Source: Photobacterium profundum SS9 (lineage in GTDB: Bacteria > Pseudomonadota > Gammaproteobacteria > Enterobacterales > Vibrionaceae). Taken from it: 64,000 nt of DNA. Shown piece after piece: positions 40,758-50,176 of the stretch (position 1 is the stretch's first letter; each line of letters begins with the position of its first letter). The notes under the pieces were generated by a model. That model was not told where the DNA came from. It saw only the letters and a list, made by a program, of their open reading frames with translations, and made no database searches. The position numbers were made by a program, and so were the translations under genes. The stretch spans positions 402,187 through 466,186 of the forward strand of contig NC_006370.1 in the NCBI RefSeq assembly GCF_000196255.1, read 5' to 3'.

Positions 40758-41389
40758 TGAGGACAGTCTCCAGACAATCTTTACCCAAGGGAAATTTAAT
40801 CACAGTGTTATACCTGAAAGCGGGGTATCAATAATGTTGAATAATGACCTCATACTGAGATGCTAATCACAAAACTGTAACTTGCTGGCTTTCGACTGCG
40901 ATGATAATACAAAATTTTTACAAAAATATTGCCTTATGAAAGTAAGTTATTCACTTTCATAAGGCATCTCTGTTGATCATAAATTGTCATTCTCTCTCTC
41001 TATTGCTCTCACTAATTGACCTTATTTTCATAAAATCAAGTGATAAACAAGCAACTAGTGTAGCAGATTTCCTATCCGTTATCACCTTGTGATAGCTGTC
41101 ATGTTTTTTGTGCGGATATTCAAAGCAATGTAGAACAATTATGTATGTTATCAGGAATAAAGTTTTGTCATTCGTCAATTGTTGAGTGGTTTTTCGCTAT
41201 TTTTTACAAACAACCTTTCTTATTTCTTTATCACAGTGCGTTATTTCGTCATTAAGATTGTTACTAAGTCGTCAGGGGGACGAAACATTGTTACATTTCA
41301 ACGATTGGTATGCTGTTGAGGAATACCGCTTTTATCGGTTAAAGGGAATGGAGAGTTGCGAGAGGTTCTGTAAGTTAAAAGCCTGAACG
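40758..41389. other. Long intergenic region between pykF and tRNA-Ile2
   Basis: About 630 bases without a convincing gene. It holds the pykF promoter and a large hairpin (40930-40966, listed separately). Short ORFs on both strands (40987-41178 minus, 41186-41386 plus) lack ribosome-binding sites and family resemblance and are not accepted. A pyrimidine-rich TCTCTCTCTC tract lies near 40992-41002. Confidence 0.5.
40920..40966 (-). terminator. Strong hairpin with T-run upstream of pykF
   Basis: TGCCTTATGAAAGT (40930-40943) and its exact complement (40953-40966) enclose nine bases. Read on the minus strand the stem is followed by AATATTTTTG, so it looks like an intrinsic terminator about 170 bases upstream of pykF and on the same strand. 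It could end an undiscovered small RNA transcript or act as a pykF leader structure. Confidence 0.5.
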
Positions 41390-41423
41390 AAAAAAGCCTG
41401 ACGAATTTCTTCATCAGGCTTTT
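41390..41423 (-). terminator. Terminator after tRNA-Ile2
   Basis: On minus, AAAAGCCTGA and TCAGGCTTTTTT pair across a 12-base loop, ending in six T. It starts six bases after the tRNA CCA end. Confidence 0.88.
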
Positions 41424-41429
41424 AGAATT

Positions 41430-41505
41430 TGGTGGCCCCTGTCTGACTTGAACAGACGACCAAGCGATTATGAGTCGCCTGCTCTAACCACTGAGCTAAG
41501 GGGCC
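41430..41505 (-). tRNA. ileX: tRNA-Ile2, anticodon CAU (lysidine-modified)
   Basis: A 76-base cloverleaf with encoded CCA. The acceptor stem is GGCCCCT/AGGGGCC, the D arm TAGCTCAGTGGTTAGAGCA, the anticodon arm GGCGACTCATAATCGCT with CAT, and the T arm contains TTCAAGT. A CAU anticodon suggests methionine, but the body (GGCCCCTTAGCTCAGTGGTT..., GGCGA...TCGCT anticodon stem) matches the minor isoleucine tRNA of E. coli, whose C34 is converted by TilS to lysidine so that it reads AUA. In E. coli ileX also lies near rpoD, which supports this assignment. It has its own near-consensus promoter and terminator. Confidence 0.93.
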
Positions 41506-41517
41506 AGTGTGCGAAAG

Positions 41518-41546
41518 ATTATAGGGGATGCTTTCGAGCTTGTCTA
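41518..41546 (-). promoter_or_regulatory. Sigma-70 promoter of tRNA-Ile2
   Basis: On minus, -35 TAGACA (41541-41546), 17-base spacer, perfect -10 TATAAT (41518-41523). Transcription would begin a few bases before the mature tRNA 5' end at 41505. Confidence 0.8.
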
Positions 41547-41637
41547 GTGAATAAAGCAGATGTTCTGTTTGCTTTTTAGGCAGTTAACACTTTATTTATA
41601 AAGACTTATAAATAAAGTATTTCTAAGTCACAACCAT

Positions 41638-41668
41638 AAAAAAAGCGAGCTAATAAGCTCGCTTTTTA
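41638..41668 (-). terminator. Rho-independent terminator after rpoD
   Basis: AAAAAGCGAGCT and AGCTCGCTTTTT pair over AATA. T-runs exist on both sides. It lies 22 bases past the rpoD stop and ends the rpsU-yqeY-dnaG-rpoD cluster. Confidence 0.92.
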
Positions 41669-41690
41669 TTAACGACCAATGACGAGTGGA

Positions 41691-43529
41691 TTACTCGTCA
41701 AGGAAGCTACGTAGCACGTCTGAACGGCTTGGGTGGCGAAGCTTACGTAATGCTTTGGCTTCGATTTGACGAATACGCTCACGCGTTACGTCGAACTGCT
41801 TGCCCACTTCTTCTAGAGTGTGGTCAGTGTTCATATCGATACCAAAACGCATACGAAGTACTTTCGCTTCACGTGGCGTAAGACCCGCTAGAACATCGTT
41901 AGTTGCCGCACGCAAGTTAGTTGCTGTTGCTGCATCCATTGGAAGCTGTAACGTATTATCTTCAATGAAGTCGCCTAGGTGTGAATCTTCATCATCACCA
42001 ATTGGTGTTTCCATTGAGATTGGCTCTTTCGCAATCTTAAGCACTTTTCGGATTTTGTCTTCAGGCATTTGCATGCGCTCAGCCAACTCTTCCGGAATAG
42101 GCTCACGACCCATTTCCTGTAGCATTTGACGAGAAATACGATTCAATTTGTTGATCGTCTCAATCATGTGCACTGGGATACGAATAGTACGTGCTTGGTC
42201 AGCAATCGAGCGAGTGATCGCCTGACGAATCCACCATGTTGCATAAGTTGAGAACTTATAACCACGACGGTATTCAAATTTATCAACAGCTTTCATAAGA
42301 CCGATGTTACCTTCCTGGATTAGATCCAAGAATTGTAGACCACGGTTGGTGTACTTTTTCGCAATCGAAATAACCAAACGTAAGTTTGCTTCAACCATCT
42401 CTTTCTTCGCTCGGCGCGCTTTTGCTTCACCGATAGACATACGACGGCTGATGTCTTTTATACGTTCAATTGATAAGCCAGTTTCTTTTTCAAGAATACG
42501 CAATTTAAGCGATGAACGACGAAGATCTTCTTCATAGTTTTTCAGACGCTCTGCGTATGGCTTGCCAGAGTTTAGTGCTTCATCAATCCAGTCTGGAGAT
42601 GACTCATTACCCGCGAAGAATTTAATGAATGTCTTCTTTGGCATTTTACTGTTATCAATACACATACGCATGATAAGACGCTCGTTCGTGCGTACTTTAT
42701 CCATTGAATCGCGTAGTGAGCGAACAAGTTTATCAAACTGTTTTGGAATTAAACGGAATTGCTTAAAGATTTCAGAAAGCTCACCTACAGCGACTTCAGT
42801 CGTTGCATTGTGACGACCATGCGTATTGATGGCTAATGCCATTTTTTCGTACGAGTGGCGTAGCTCAAGGAACTTTTCACGAGCAAGTTCTGGATCAATA
42901 CCAGTGTCTTCCTCTTCCTCGTCATCGTCATCTGTTTCTAGATTTTTGTCTTCGTCTGCAAGATCTGTTTCACTTAGCTCTGAACCGATGTGAGTTGCTG
43001 TTGGTGCAGCAGTTTGCTCTTCATTTGGATCAATAAAGCCAGAGATGATGTCGGTAAGACGAAGCTCATCGGCTTCAACTTTATCAAACTGTTCAAGTAA
43101 GTAAGAGATGGCTGAAGGGTATTCTGCTACAGAACACTGAACTTGGTTGATGCCATCTTCAATGCGTTTGGCGATATCAATTTCGCCTTCACGAGTCAGT
43201 AGTTCTACTGTACCCATTTCACGCATGTACATACGAACTGGATCAGTAGTACGACCGATCTCGCTTTCTACGCTAGATAATGCCTGAGCCGCCGCTTCAA
43301 TAGCGTCGTCATCTGTATTATCTTCTGTCATCATGATTTCATCGGCATCAGGTGCAGTTTCTACAACCTTGATGCCCATGTCATTGATCATTTGGATAAT
43401 GTCTTCAACCTGATCGGAGTCTACGATATCTTCCGGTAGGTGATCATTTACTTCGGCGTAGGTCAGATAGCCTTGCTCTTTGCCTTTTGCGACAAGTAAC
43501 TTTAGCTGAGACTGCGGATTTTGCTCCAT
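41691..43529 (-). CDS. rpoD: RNA polymerase primary sigma factor RpoD (sigma-70)
   Basis: The housekeeping sigma factor. The 612-residue product (E. coli 613) shows region 1.1 at the N-terminus ([20 protein letters not shown]), region 1.2 ([20 protein letters not shown]) and an acidic non-conserved insert ([11 protein letters not shown] near 200). Region 2 follows ([20 protein letters not shown], then [20 protein letters not shown]), then region 3, and region 4 with the [23 protein letters not shown]. It is preceded by dnaG with a 92-base gap and has its own terminator. Heat-shock or internal promoters in dnaG, as in E. coli, could exist but I did not resolve them. Confidence 0.98.
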   Translation of the reverse strand: MEQNPQSQLKLLVAKGKEQGYLTYAEVNDHLPEDIVDSDQVEDIIQMINDMGIKVVETAPDADEIMMTEDNTDDDAIEAAAQALSSVESEIGRTTDPVRMYMREMGTVELLTREGEIDIAKRIEDGINQVQCSVAEYPSAISYLLEQFDKVEADELRLTDIISGFIDPNEEQTAAPTATHIGSELSETDLADEDKNLETDDDDEEEEDTGIDPELAREKFLELRHSYEKMALAINTHGRHNATTEVAVGELSEIFKQFRLIPKQFDKLVRSLRDSMDKVRTNERLIMRMCIDNSKMPKKTFIKFFAGNESSPDWIDEALNSGKPYAERLKNYEEDLRRSSLKLRILEKETGLSIERIKDISRRMSIGEAKARRAKKEMVEANLRLVISIAKKYTNRGLQFLDLIQEGNIGLMKAVDKFEYRRGYKFSTYATWWIRQAITRSIADQARTIRIPVHMIETINKLNRISRQMLQEMGREPIPEELAERMQMPEDKIRKVLKIAKEPISMETPIGDDEDSHLGDFIEDNTLQLPMDAATATNLRAATNDVLAGLTPREAKVLRMRFGIDMNTDHTLEEVGKQFDVTRERIRQIEAKALRKLRHPSRSDVLRSFLDE

Positions 43530-43621
43530 AGACGGTATCCAACTTCGGGTCTGAGTGAGAATTTAGTATGCTGAAATGCAAACCATTAATTATAACAAAT
43601 TTCTTAATTGTTGACTACATA

Positions 43622-45373
43622 CTAGCCAGGACGGTTCAGTATAAGTAACTGTAACTCCTGCTTCTCTTCGACTGATAAGCCGACAGTGTTCGATTTAGCC
43701 TGCAACTTTTCTATTTGTTGTTTGACACATTGACCAATAATTCGGTCCATTGCGTCTAAAAATACATTTAGAGTCTGATCCTCGTCATCTGACAGAGGCA
43801 GTTCCCAAGCGGCCAAACGGGCCATCATGGCTTCTTGCTTATTACCACGCCAGTGCTCTAGTAACTGACCAGTAGTGATATTGGGGTTAGTACGACATTT
43901 ATCAACTATTGATAGCAATAAATTTAACCCTGGGACATCAATCCCTTCGAAATCCGTCATCTCAAACTCAAGACTATTGACGAAATTCGGTTTTTGAATC
44001 AGTAAAGCGATGGCTTCACGCATAGGGGTGCGTTTAATTTCTGGCGTTGCAATTTTTTTAGTTTCAATACCTTGTTTAGATATTAGCTGCTGAAGTTGTG
44101 CTTCGTCAGGTAACCCTAATTTTTTACCTAGCAGTTCACGTAAGTATAGTCGGAGTGTTCCGCCTGGTACTTTATCAATAAGAGGTACCGCCAAAATACT
44201 CAATTTGGCCATACCTTCTTTGCTGCTTGTATCAACCTGTAGCATCAAGGTGTTAAAGAGAAATTCTGTTAGTGGCATTGCCTGAGTCGTACGTTCTTCA
44301 AAGGCATCTTTACCTTCAGCACGTATGCATGAGTCAGGGTCTTCTCCATCGGGTAAGAACATGAATTTCAATTGGCGACCATCGGTTAGGAAGGGCAAGG
44401 CTTGTTCCATTGCTCGCCAAGCCGCTTCACGACCTGCACGGTCACCATCATAACAACATACGACTGTACTGGTTTGACGGAATAAGGTTTGAAGGTGATC
44501 ACTGGTTGTTGCTGTACCTAGTGAAGCAACGGCGTAATCAACACCAAACTGTGCAAGTGCAACAACATCCATATACCCTTCGACAACCAACAGTTTTGCT
44601 GGCTCTCGATGCGCTTGTAACACTTCATAGAGGCCGTATAACTCACGACCTTTATGGAAAATTGGGGTTTCCGGTGAGTTGAGGTATTTAGGTGTACCAT
44701 CACCTAATACTCGCCCACCAAAACCAATGACACGCCCACGGCGATCATGAATCGGAAACATCACTCGTCCACGGAAACGGTCATAGCGTCTGCCACTGTC
44801 GTTTTCGATTAGCATGCCTGTGGTAACAAGTGCTTTTTGCGATTCAGGATCTCGGCCAAAACGGCTGCGAACCATATCCCATTGATCGGGGATATAACCT
44901 ATCCCAAATTTTTGTACAACTTCACCAGATAACCCTCGATTTTTTAAATAATCGATCGCGGTTTTTCCATCAGGTGTACGTAATTGAGATTGATAAAATT
45001 GTGAAATTAGCCCCATTTGGTCATACAGGCTTCTTTTTTCTGCTGCTCGTGGACCAGAAGGCTTACCGCCGTCTTCTCGCGGAACTTCAAGACCTAGCTG
45101 TGAGGAAAGCTCTTCAATGGCTTCGACGAATTCAAGTCGATCGAATTCCATGACGAAGTCGAGAACATTACCGTGCACACCACAGCCAAAACAATGATAG
45201 AACTGTTTTTCTTGGCTGACCGAAAAAGATGGGGTTTTCTCATTATGGAAAGGACAACAAGCACCGAAGTTTTTACCTTGTTTTTTTAGCTTCACCCGCG
45301 CATCAACTACATCAACGATGTCATGTCGTGTGATGAGATCATCGATAAATGAACGAGGGATTTTTCCTGACAT
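43622..45373 (-). CDS. dnaG: DNA primase DnaG
   Basis: DnaG makes RNA primers at the replication fork with DnaB. The chosen ATG at 45373 gives MSGKIPRSFIDDLITRHDIV, the standard beginning; an in-frame extension of 25 hydrophobic codons upstream is ignored. The 583-residue protein has the zinc-binding domain (ACCPFHNEKTPSFSVS ... YHCFGCGVHG) and the RNA polymerase core with its Toprim motifs (VVEGYMDVVALAQFGVDYAV, CCYDGDRAGREAAWRA). The C-terminal DnaB-interaction domain follows. E. coli DnaG is 581 residues. Located between yqeY and rpoD in the macromolecular synthesis cluster. Confidence 0.97.
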   Translation of the reverse strand: MSGKIPRSFIDDLITRHDIVDVVDARVKLKKQGKNFGACCPFHNEKTPSFSVSQEKQFYHCFGCGVHGNVLDFVMEFDRLEFVEAIEELSSQLGLEVPREDGGKPSGPRAAEKRSLYDQMGLISQFYQSQLRTPDGKTAIDYLKNRGLSGEVVQKFGIGYIPDQWDMVRSRFGRDPESQKALVTTGMLIENDSGRRYDRFRGRVMFPIHDRRGRVIGFGGRVLGDGTPKYLNSPETPIFHKGRELYGLYEVLQAHREPAKLLVVEGYMDVVALAQFGVDYAVASLGTATTSDHLQTLFRQTSTVVCCYDGDRAGREAAWRAMEQALPFLTDGRQLKFMFLPDGEDPDSCIRAEGKDAFEERTTQAMPLTEFLFNTLMLQVDTSSKEGMAKLSILAVPLIDKVPGGTLRLYLRELLGKKLGLPDEAQLQQLISKQGIETKKIATPEIKRTPMREAIALLIQKPNFVNSLEFEMTDFEGIDVPGLNLLLSIVDKCRTNPNITTGQLLEHWRGNKQEAMMARLAAWELPLSDDEDQTLNVFLDAMDRIIGQCVKQQIEKLQAKSNTVGLSVEEKQELQLLILNRPG

Positions 45374-45450
45374 ACAGTGAGATATACCTGAAAGTAATTG
45401 AAGGAATAGGGTGTTTATTAGATTGAAAATGGTGAAGAAAAAATACAAAC

Positions 45451-45483
45451 AAGCCGTGCGTTCCTAATGGATTGCACGGCTTG
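45451..45483 (-). terminator. Hairpin between yqeY and dnaG
   Basis: AAGCCGTGC and GCACGGCTT pair across a 14-base loop; on minus it runs into GTTTGTATTTTTTC. E. coli has a partial terminator between rpsU and dnaG that lowers dnaG and rpoD expression relative to rpsU; this element occupies the matching place, here after yqeY. Confidence 0.65.
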
Positions 45484-45503
45484 CTGGTAGAACTGGGTTA
45501 GTT

Positions 45504-45947
45504 TTAACCTAATTTAGCTTTCACTAATTGGCTAACTTTTCCCATGTCGGCACGACCCTGAATCAGCGGTTTCAATACACCCATGAGCTTACCCATGTCT
45601 TGCATGCTGACAGCACCCGTTGAAGCAACTGCTTCATCCAATAAAGCGATAACTTCGTCATCACTTAATGGTTGAGGCATAAATTCATCAAGTACTGCAA
45701 TTTCAGCAAGTTCAACATCAGCAAGATCTTGTCGATTTGCAGCTTCATATTGAGCTACAGAATCACGGCGTTGCTTAACCATTTTAACTAATACTGCTAG
45801 CACGTCTTCATCAGAAAGCGTAATTCTTTCATCAACTTCACGTTGCTTGATAGCAGCAAGAACTAAACGGATGGCACCAAGGCGAGGTTTATTTCTCGCT
45901 TTCATTGCCGCTATTTGCTCGTCTTTAAGACGTTCAGTCAGAGTCAT
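45504..45947 (-). CDS. yqeY: GatB/YqeY domain-containing protein
   Basis: The 147-residue protein is a stand-alone YqeY domain, related to the tRNA-binding tail of GatB, the subunit of Glu-tRNA(Gln)/Asp-tRNA(Asn) amidotransferase. Motifs include ERLKDEQIAAMKARNKPRLG at the start, KQRRDSVAQYEAANRQDLAD and EIAVLDEFMPQPLSDDEV. These proteins are thought to bind tRNA, but their task in genomes using GlnRS directly is unknown. It begins 26 bases after rpsU and precedes dnaG, a frequent arrangement in Vibrionaceae and Pseudomonas but absent from the E. coli rpsU-dnaG-rpoD operon. Confidence 0.92.
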   Translation of the reverse strand: MTLTERLKDEQIAAMKARNKPRLGAIRLVLAAIKQREVDERITLSDEDVLAVLVKMVKQRRDSVAQYEAANRQDLADVELAEIAVLDEFMPQPLSDDEVIALLDEAVASTGAVSMQDMGKLMGVLKPLIQGRADMGKVSQLVKAKLG

Positions 45948-45973
45948 TACGCGGTCCTTTCGTTATCTGCGGA

Positions 45974-46189
45974 TTAGTACAGACGAACGCGACGCGCGTT
46001 TTCGCGAGCCAATTTCTTCAGGTGACGCTTAACTGCCGCTGCTTTAGCACGCTTACGTACAGTAGTTGGCTTTTCGAAGTGCTCGCGACGACGAACTTCA
46101 GAAAGGATACCTGCTTTTTCACAAGAGCGCTTAAAGCGACGTAGTGCTACGTCGAACGGTTCGTTTTCACGTACTTTGATTACTGGCAT
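45974..46189 (-). CDS. rpsU: 30S ribosomal protein S21
   Basis: The 71-residue, highly basic protein is a full match to bacterial S21: [40 protein letters not shown], then [20 protein letters not shown] and the tail [11 protein letters not shown]. It binds near the 3' end of 16S rRNA and helps initiation on natural mRNAs. It is the promoter-proximal gene of the rpsU-yqeY-dnaG-rpoD cluster, linking ribosome, primase and sigma-factor supply. A good sigma-70 promoter lies 76 bases upstream. Confidence 0.98.
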   Translation of the reverse strand: MPVIKVRENEPFDVALRRFKRSCEKAGILSEVRRREHFEKPTTVRKRAKAAAVKRHLKKLARENARRVRLY

Positions 46190-46264
46190 GTAATACTCAC
46201 CTCAGAGTGATTCGGTTATATGCTGACGATCAACATAGTCAGCTAATTTTAAAAATGGTGCGAA

Positions 46265-46294
46265 ATTCTAATCTGATCTTGGGGTGTTTGTAAA
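46265..46294 (-). promoter_or_regulatory. Sigma-70 promoter of rpsU
   Basis: On minus, -35 TTTACA (46289-46294), 18-base spacer, -10 TAGAAT (46265-46270). The predicted start near 46258 leaves a leader of about 70 bases before rpsU. Confidence 0.65.
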
Positions 46295-46440
46295 GCATTC
46301 ACCACCATGAACTGGTTAATTTCTGTCAAGGGCGGTAACATAAGCTTCAATTACTCCCCTTAATCCCAGTTTGAAGCGTTGTTTGCTCCAAAAGACAGCG
46401 TAATTTATCAGATTGGTACCCTAATAGTATAGAGGTTGTT

Positions 46441-47460
46441 ATGCGTATATTGGGCATCGAAACGTCTTGTGATGAAACTGGCGTTGCGATTTTCGATGAT
46501 GAGCAAGGTTTACTGTCACATGAGCTTTACAGTCAGGTGAAATTGCATGCTGATTATGGTGGCGTTGTACCCGAGTTAGCTTCTCGTGATCACGTTAAAA
46601 AAACCATTCCGTTAATCAAAGAAGCATTGAAAAAAGCGGGGTTAACACCAGCAGATCTTGATGGTATTGCTTATACCGCAGGCCCGGGTTTGGTTGGGGC
46701 GTTATTAGTGGGTGCAACCATTGGTCGTAGCCTCGCATATTCGTGGGGTTTACCCGCTGTGGCTGTACACCATATGGAAGGGCATTTACTGGCTCCAATG
46801 CTAGAAGATAACGCCCCTGATTTCCCATTTGTGGCATTGCTGGTTTCTGGCGGTCATACCATGATGGTTGAAGTGCAAGGTATTGGTGAGTATCAAATTT
46901 TAGGCGAATCTGTTGATGATGCCGCAGGTGAAGCTTTTGATAAAACAGCCAAGCTTATGGGTTTAGATTACCCTGGTGGTCCGTTGTTATCAAAGCTGGC
47001 TGAAAAGGGCACGAAAGGGCGTTTTAAATTCCCTCGTCCTATGACAGATCGACCTGGTTTAGACTTCAGTTTTTCGGGCCTAAAGACGTTTGCTGCAAAT
47101 ACGATCCGAGCCAACGACGATGACGAACAAACGCGTGCTGATATTGCATTTGCTTTCCAAGAAGCGGTGGTTGATACATTGGCAATTAAGTGTAAACGGG
47201 CACTGAAACAAACGGGTTTGAAACGTTTGGTTATCGCTGGCGGGGTAAGTGCTAATTCTTACTTACGCCAAGAGTTAGGTTCGTTGATGACAAAACTGAA
47301 TGGTGAGGTCTTTTATCCTCGAACAGAGTTTTGTACAGATAACGGTGCAATGATCGCGTATGCAGGAATGCAACGATTGAAAAATCAAGAATTGATGGAC
47401 TTGAGTGTAAAAGCGTACCCACGCTGGCCGATCGATCAGTTGAAACCGTTAAATAAATAA
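46441..47460 (+). CDS. tsaD: tRNA N6-adenosine threonylcarbamoyltransferase TsaD
   Basis: TsaD transfers threonylcarbamoyl to A37 of ANN-decoding tRNAs with TsaB and TsaE, an essential modification. The 339-residue product starts [20 protein letters not shown] and has the metal-binding HMEGH motif ([14 protein letters not shown]), the ASKH-fold phosphate motif [11 protein letters not shown], and [18 protein letters not shown] and [11 protein letters not shown] follow. Formerly called Gcp or YgjD. It is divergent from rpsU, as in E. coli, so promoters of both lie in the 250 bases between. Confidence 0.97.
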
Positions 47461-47525
47461 GCAGTAAAGTGATTGTTAATTAAACAATATTTGATGTTTT
47501 AATATGCTGATTTAATAACAGATAG

Positions 47526-47572
47526 GCCGTATAAATCATTCTATTTAAGTTTGGCTTTACGGCTTATTTTTT
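47526..47572 (+). terminator. Probable terminator after tsaD
   Basis: GCCGTA (47526-47531) and TACGGC (47558-47563) form a stem with a long, internally pairing loop, followed by TTATTTTTT. It overlaps the 3' end of the converging plsY gene. Confidence 0.5.
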
Positions 47573-48152
47573 GCCAGATTTTTGTTTCTTTACCTTCGAA
47601 TAATCGACGAAGATTGTCATGGTGACGTAATACGATAAGGCAAGAAAGCATCGAGACTGCCATGGTATATTCAGGTTTGACGAACCATGTCAGCAGTGGG
47701 GCTGCAAGTGCCGTGATCAGTGAGCCTAGCGATGAATAGCCAGTAATAAAGACGGTTAGCAGCCAAGTGCCAATGAGCATCCCACTCAGATCCCAGCCTA
47801 TAGGGGCCAGTGCTCCAAGTGCTGTAGCTACACCTTTCCCACCTCTAAAATGGAAAAAGATCGGATATATATGTCCAAGGCAGGCTGCAATGCCAATAAT
47901 GCCTAATAAAAAGGGATTAATATTGAGAAAGTAACTTAGCCAAACGGGCAACATACCTTTTAGAACATCACATACCAGTACCATGCTCGCAGCACTTTTA
48001 CCGCCTAAGCGTAAAACATTGGTGGCACCAGGATTACCAGAACCTGAATCTCGGGGATCGGGCAAGCGATAAAGCCGGCTAATTAAAACTGCACTTGATA
48101 TAGAACCTAATAGGTAGGCCCCTATGATGATCAGAAGAACTAATGGTGTCAT
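47541..48152 (-). CDS. plsY: Glycerol-3-phosphate acyltransferase PlsY
   Basis: PlsY is the inner-membrane enzyme that acylates glycerol-3-phosphate from acyl-phosphate, starting phospholipid synthesis. The 203-residue, multi-spanning protein contains the three signature cytoplasmic motifs: [13 protein letters not shown] (about 36-48), the [14 protein letters not shown] phosphate-binding loop (about 101-114), and a final segment with [18 protein letters not shown]. Sole gene on minus here; divergent from folB with about 230 bases between, and convergent with tsaD, as in E. coli where ygiH (plsY) neighbours folB. Confidence 0.95.
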   Translation of the reverse strand: MTPLVLLIIIGAYLLGSISSAVLISRLYRLPDPRDSGSGNPGATNVLRLGGKSAASMVLVCDVLKGMLPVWLSYFLNINPFLLGIIGIAACLGHIYPIFFHFRGGKGVATALGALAPIGWDLSGMLIGTWLLTVFITGYSSLGSLITALAAPLLTWFVKPEYTMAVSMLSCLIVLRHHDNLRRLFEGKETKIWQKISRKAKLK

Positions 48153-48386
48153 GTGAAATTCCAGCTCGGTCGCGATAATGTCACTGTTGTATCATTCCGG
48201 CTTATCTGATGATAATCACCTGGTTTCATTCCAGAAATTCATGCGTGTGGTATAATACCGCTTCAGGTTGCCATGCAATATGATGACCTGATGAATGAAT
48301 GTCATGATTTTTGACGATTACGACCTGATAATACGCGCTTTTGCTCAAATTAGGTATCCGACCTCTAACAAAATTAGCGATTGAAA

Positions 48387-48740
48387 ATGGATTTAGTATT
48401 TATCGAACATCTTGAGGTTATTGCCACAATAGGGGCGTATGACTGGGAACAAGAAATTAAGCAGAAACTCGTGATCGATTTGGAAATGGCTCATGATAAT
48501 CGACCAGCTGCAAGCAGTGATGATGTGATACATGCTCTTGATTATGCGACTGTGAGTAATGCTGTGACTTCACATGTACAAAACAATGATTTTTTATTGG
48601 TTGAACGTGTGGCTGAAGAAGTCGCTTCATTGATCATGAAGCAATTCTCTGTGCCTTGGTTGAAAGTGCGTGTAACCAAGCCTGGTGCTGTGGTTAATGC
48701 TCGAGGTGTTGGGGTTCAGATTGAAAGAGGCTCGAAGTGA
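48387..48740 (+). CDS. folB: Dihydroneopterin aldolase FolB
   Basis: FolB converts 7,8-dihydroneopterin to 6-hydroxymethyl-dihydropterin and glycolaldehyde, and can epimerise the substrate, in folate synthesis. The 117-residue protein matches the family: MDLVFIEHLEVIATIGAYDW at the start, catalytic Glu and Lys regions in ERVAEEVASLIM and VRVTKPGAV. A TTG two codons upstream (48381) is possible, but the ATG fits better. Its stop overlaps the folK GTG start (GTGA), so its product and that of folK, the next enzyme in the pathway, are made together. Confidence 0.95.
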   Translation: MDLVFIEHLEVIATIGAYDWEQEIKQKLVIDLEMAHDNRPAASSDDVIHALDYATVSNAVTSHVQNNDFLLVERVAEEVASLIMKQFSVPWLKVRVTKPGAVVNARGVGVQIERGSK

Positions 48741-49225
48741 GCACCGTTTATATCAGCCTAGGATCTAACATCCAGCGTGAATATCATATTCACGCTGCAA
48801 TTTCTGAGCTTAAAAAAATCAGTTCAACATGTCAGATATCGCGTTTATTTGAAGCAGAGCCTGTAGGGTTTAGTGGTCCTAATTTTTTTAATTGTGTGGT
48901 TGAAATAGAAACGTCGCTTTCGTTTGATACGCTGCAACAAACGTTGAAAGAACTGGAAGTGCAATATGGACGATCGCCCAATGCGCAAAAAAATCAGAGC
49001 CGTACGTTGGATCTAGATATTTTGTTATTTGGTGATGTGTGCCGAGATTCTGCGCCCGTTTTACCTCGTTCTGATATTTATAAATTTGCTTTTGTATTGT
49101 GGCCACTAACAGAACTCTGTCCTGATCGTGTTATCCCCGGTGATGACCGTACTGTAGCCCAACTATGGCAGTCATTTGAGCATTCTCAGGCATTGTGGCC
49201 TGTTGAAATAGCCGTAACCGTTTAA
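48737..49225 (+). CDS. folK: 6-hydroxymethyl-7,8-dihydropterin pyrophosphokinase FolK
   Basis: FolK transfers pyrophosphate from ATP to 6-hydroxymethyl-dihydropterin, producing the substrate of dihydropteroate synthase. The 162-residue protein begins at GTG with [18 protein letters not shown]. It has the FLAP-type [20 protein letters not shown] segment and the Mg2+-binding [12 protein letters not shown] motif; [18 protein letters not shown] follows. The last motif has [10 protein letters not shown] where many family members read PH...RAFVL, a modest departure, but the metal-binding Asp pair is intact. The gene overlaps folB by four bases and is followed 17 bases later by uppP. Confidence 0.93.
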   Translation: MSTVYISLGSNIQREYHIHAAISELKKISSTCQISRLFEAEPVGFSGPNFFNCVVEIETSLSFDTLQQTLKELEVQYGRSPNAQKNQSRTLDLDILLFGDVCRDSAPVLPRSDIYKFAFVLWPLTELCPDRVIPGDDRTVAQLWQSFEHSQALWPVEIAVTV

Positions 49226-49242
49226 AAAGGATATTGAACTCC

Positions 49243-50046
49243 ATGAGTCACTTTGAAGCCTTTATGTTAGCGCTTATTCAAGGGTTAACAGAATTCCTTC
49301 CTGTCTCGAGCTCTGCACACTTAATTCTACCGTCGGAAATTCTAGGTTGGCCTGATCAAGGGCTTGCTTTTGATGTTGCAGTACACGTTGGTACGTTAGC
49401 TGCGGTTATTCTTTATTTCCGTAAAGAAGTGGTGACATTACTTTCAGCGTGGATAACATCGATTTTTAAAGGCAAGCATACTGCGGAATCTAAACTGACA
49501 TGGATGATTGCATTAGCCACAATACCAGCCTGTATTTTTGGCTTGTTCATGAAAGACTTTATTGAACTGTATTTGCGTTCAGCATGGGTAATTGCAACCA
49601 CCACAATCATTTTTGCCATATTGCTATGGTGGGTAGATAAGCATTCAGAGCATAAGTTTGATGAGTATCAAACGGGTTGGAAACGTGCGTTATTTATTGG
49701 TTTAGCCCAAGCTGCGGCTATTATTCCGGGCACATCTCGTTCGGGTGCGACAATGACAGCGGCGTTGTATTTAGGTTTTACCCGTGAAGCGGCTGCGCGT
49801 TTTTCATTTTTAATGTCGATACCTATTATTGTGTTAGCGGGCAGTTACCTTGGTTTGAAACTGGTGACAAGCGGTGTACCAATTGATTTCAGCGCATTAA
49901 GTATCGGGATTGCAGTGTCATTCATTAGTGCTTATGCGTGTATTCATGCATTTTTAAAGCTGGTAACACGCGTAGGTATGATGCCTTTCGTGATTTATCG
50001 CTTAGTGCTGGGTTTCGGTCTTATTGCTTTCTTACTTAGTAAGTAA
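49243..50046 (+). CDS. uppP: Undecaprenyl-diphosphate phosphatase UppP (BacA)
   Basis: UppP removes a phosphate from undecaprenyl diphosphate at the inner membrane, recycling the lipid carrier for peptidoglycan and O-antigen; overexpression gives bacitracin resistance. The 267-residue protein has multiple hydrophobic spans and both catalytic motifs: [20 protein letters not shown] (about 15-34) and [20 protein letters not shown]. The ATG at 49243 is chosen because AAGGA is well spaced from it; a TTG nine bases earlier sits too close. It shares an operon with folBK, an order also known in Vibrio. A terminator follows at 50100. Confidence 0.95.
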   Translation: MSHFEAFMLALIQGLTEFLPVSSSAHLILPSEILGWPDQGLAFDVAVHVGTLAAVILYFRKEVVTLLSAWITSIFKGKHTAESKLTWMIALATIPACIFGLFMKDFIELYLRSAWVIATTTIIFAILLWWVDKHSEHKFDEYQTGWKRALFIGLAQAAAIIPGTSRSGATMTAALYLGFTREAAARFSFLMSIPIIVLAGSYLGLKLVTSGVPIDFSALSIGIAVSFISAYACIHAFLKLVTRVGMMPFVIYRLVLGFGLIAFLLSK

Positions 50047-50099
50047 ATAGTACTGACTAAGTAAACAGTACGTCGCACCTTACATTTGAGTACTGATAT

Positions 50100-50152
50100 A
50101 AAAAGCCCTGTAACCGTGTCTATTCTAAATAGGCTCGGTTACAGGTTTTTAT
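50100..50152 (+). terminator. Terminator between uppP and cca
   Basis: CTGTAACCG and CGGTTACAG pair around an inner CTAT/ATAG step, flanked by A and T runs ending GTTTTTATTTTTATTT. It can serve both converging genes. Confidence 0.88.
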
Positions 50153-50176
50153 TTTTATTTGAAAATTTCTTATTGC

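Noticed and set aside
40987..41386. Two ORFs of 63 and 66 codons, one on each strand, in the pykF-tRNA gap.
   Set aside because: Non-ATG starts, no ribosome-binding sites, no resemblance to known proteins; the hairpin at 40930 is better read as an RNA feature.
41430..41505. Reading the CAU tRNA as elongator tRNA-Met.
   Set aside because: The acceptor, D and anticodon stems match minor tRNA-Ile2 rather than metT-type tRNAs, and the location beside rpoD agrees.
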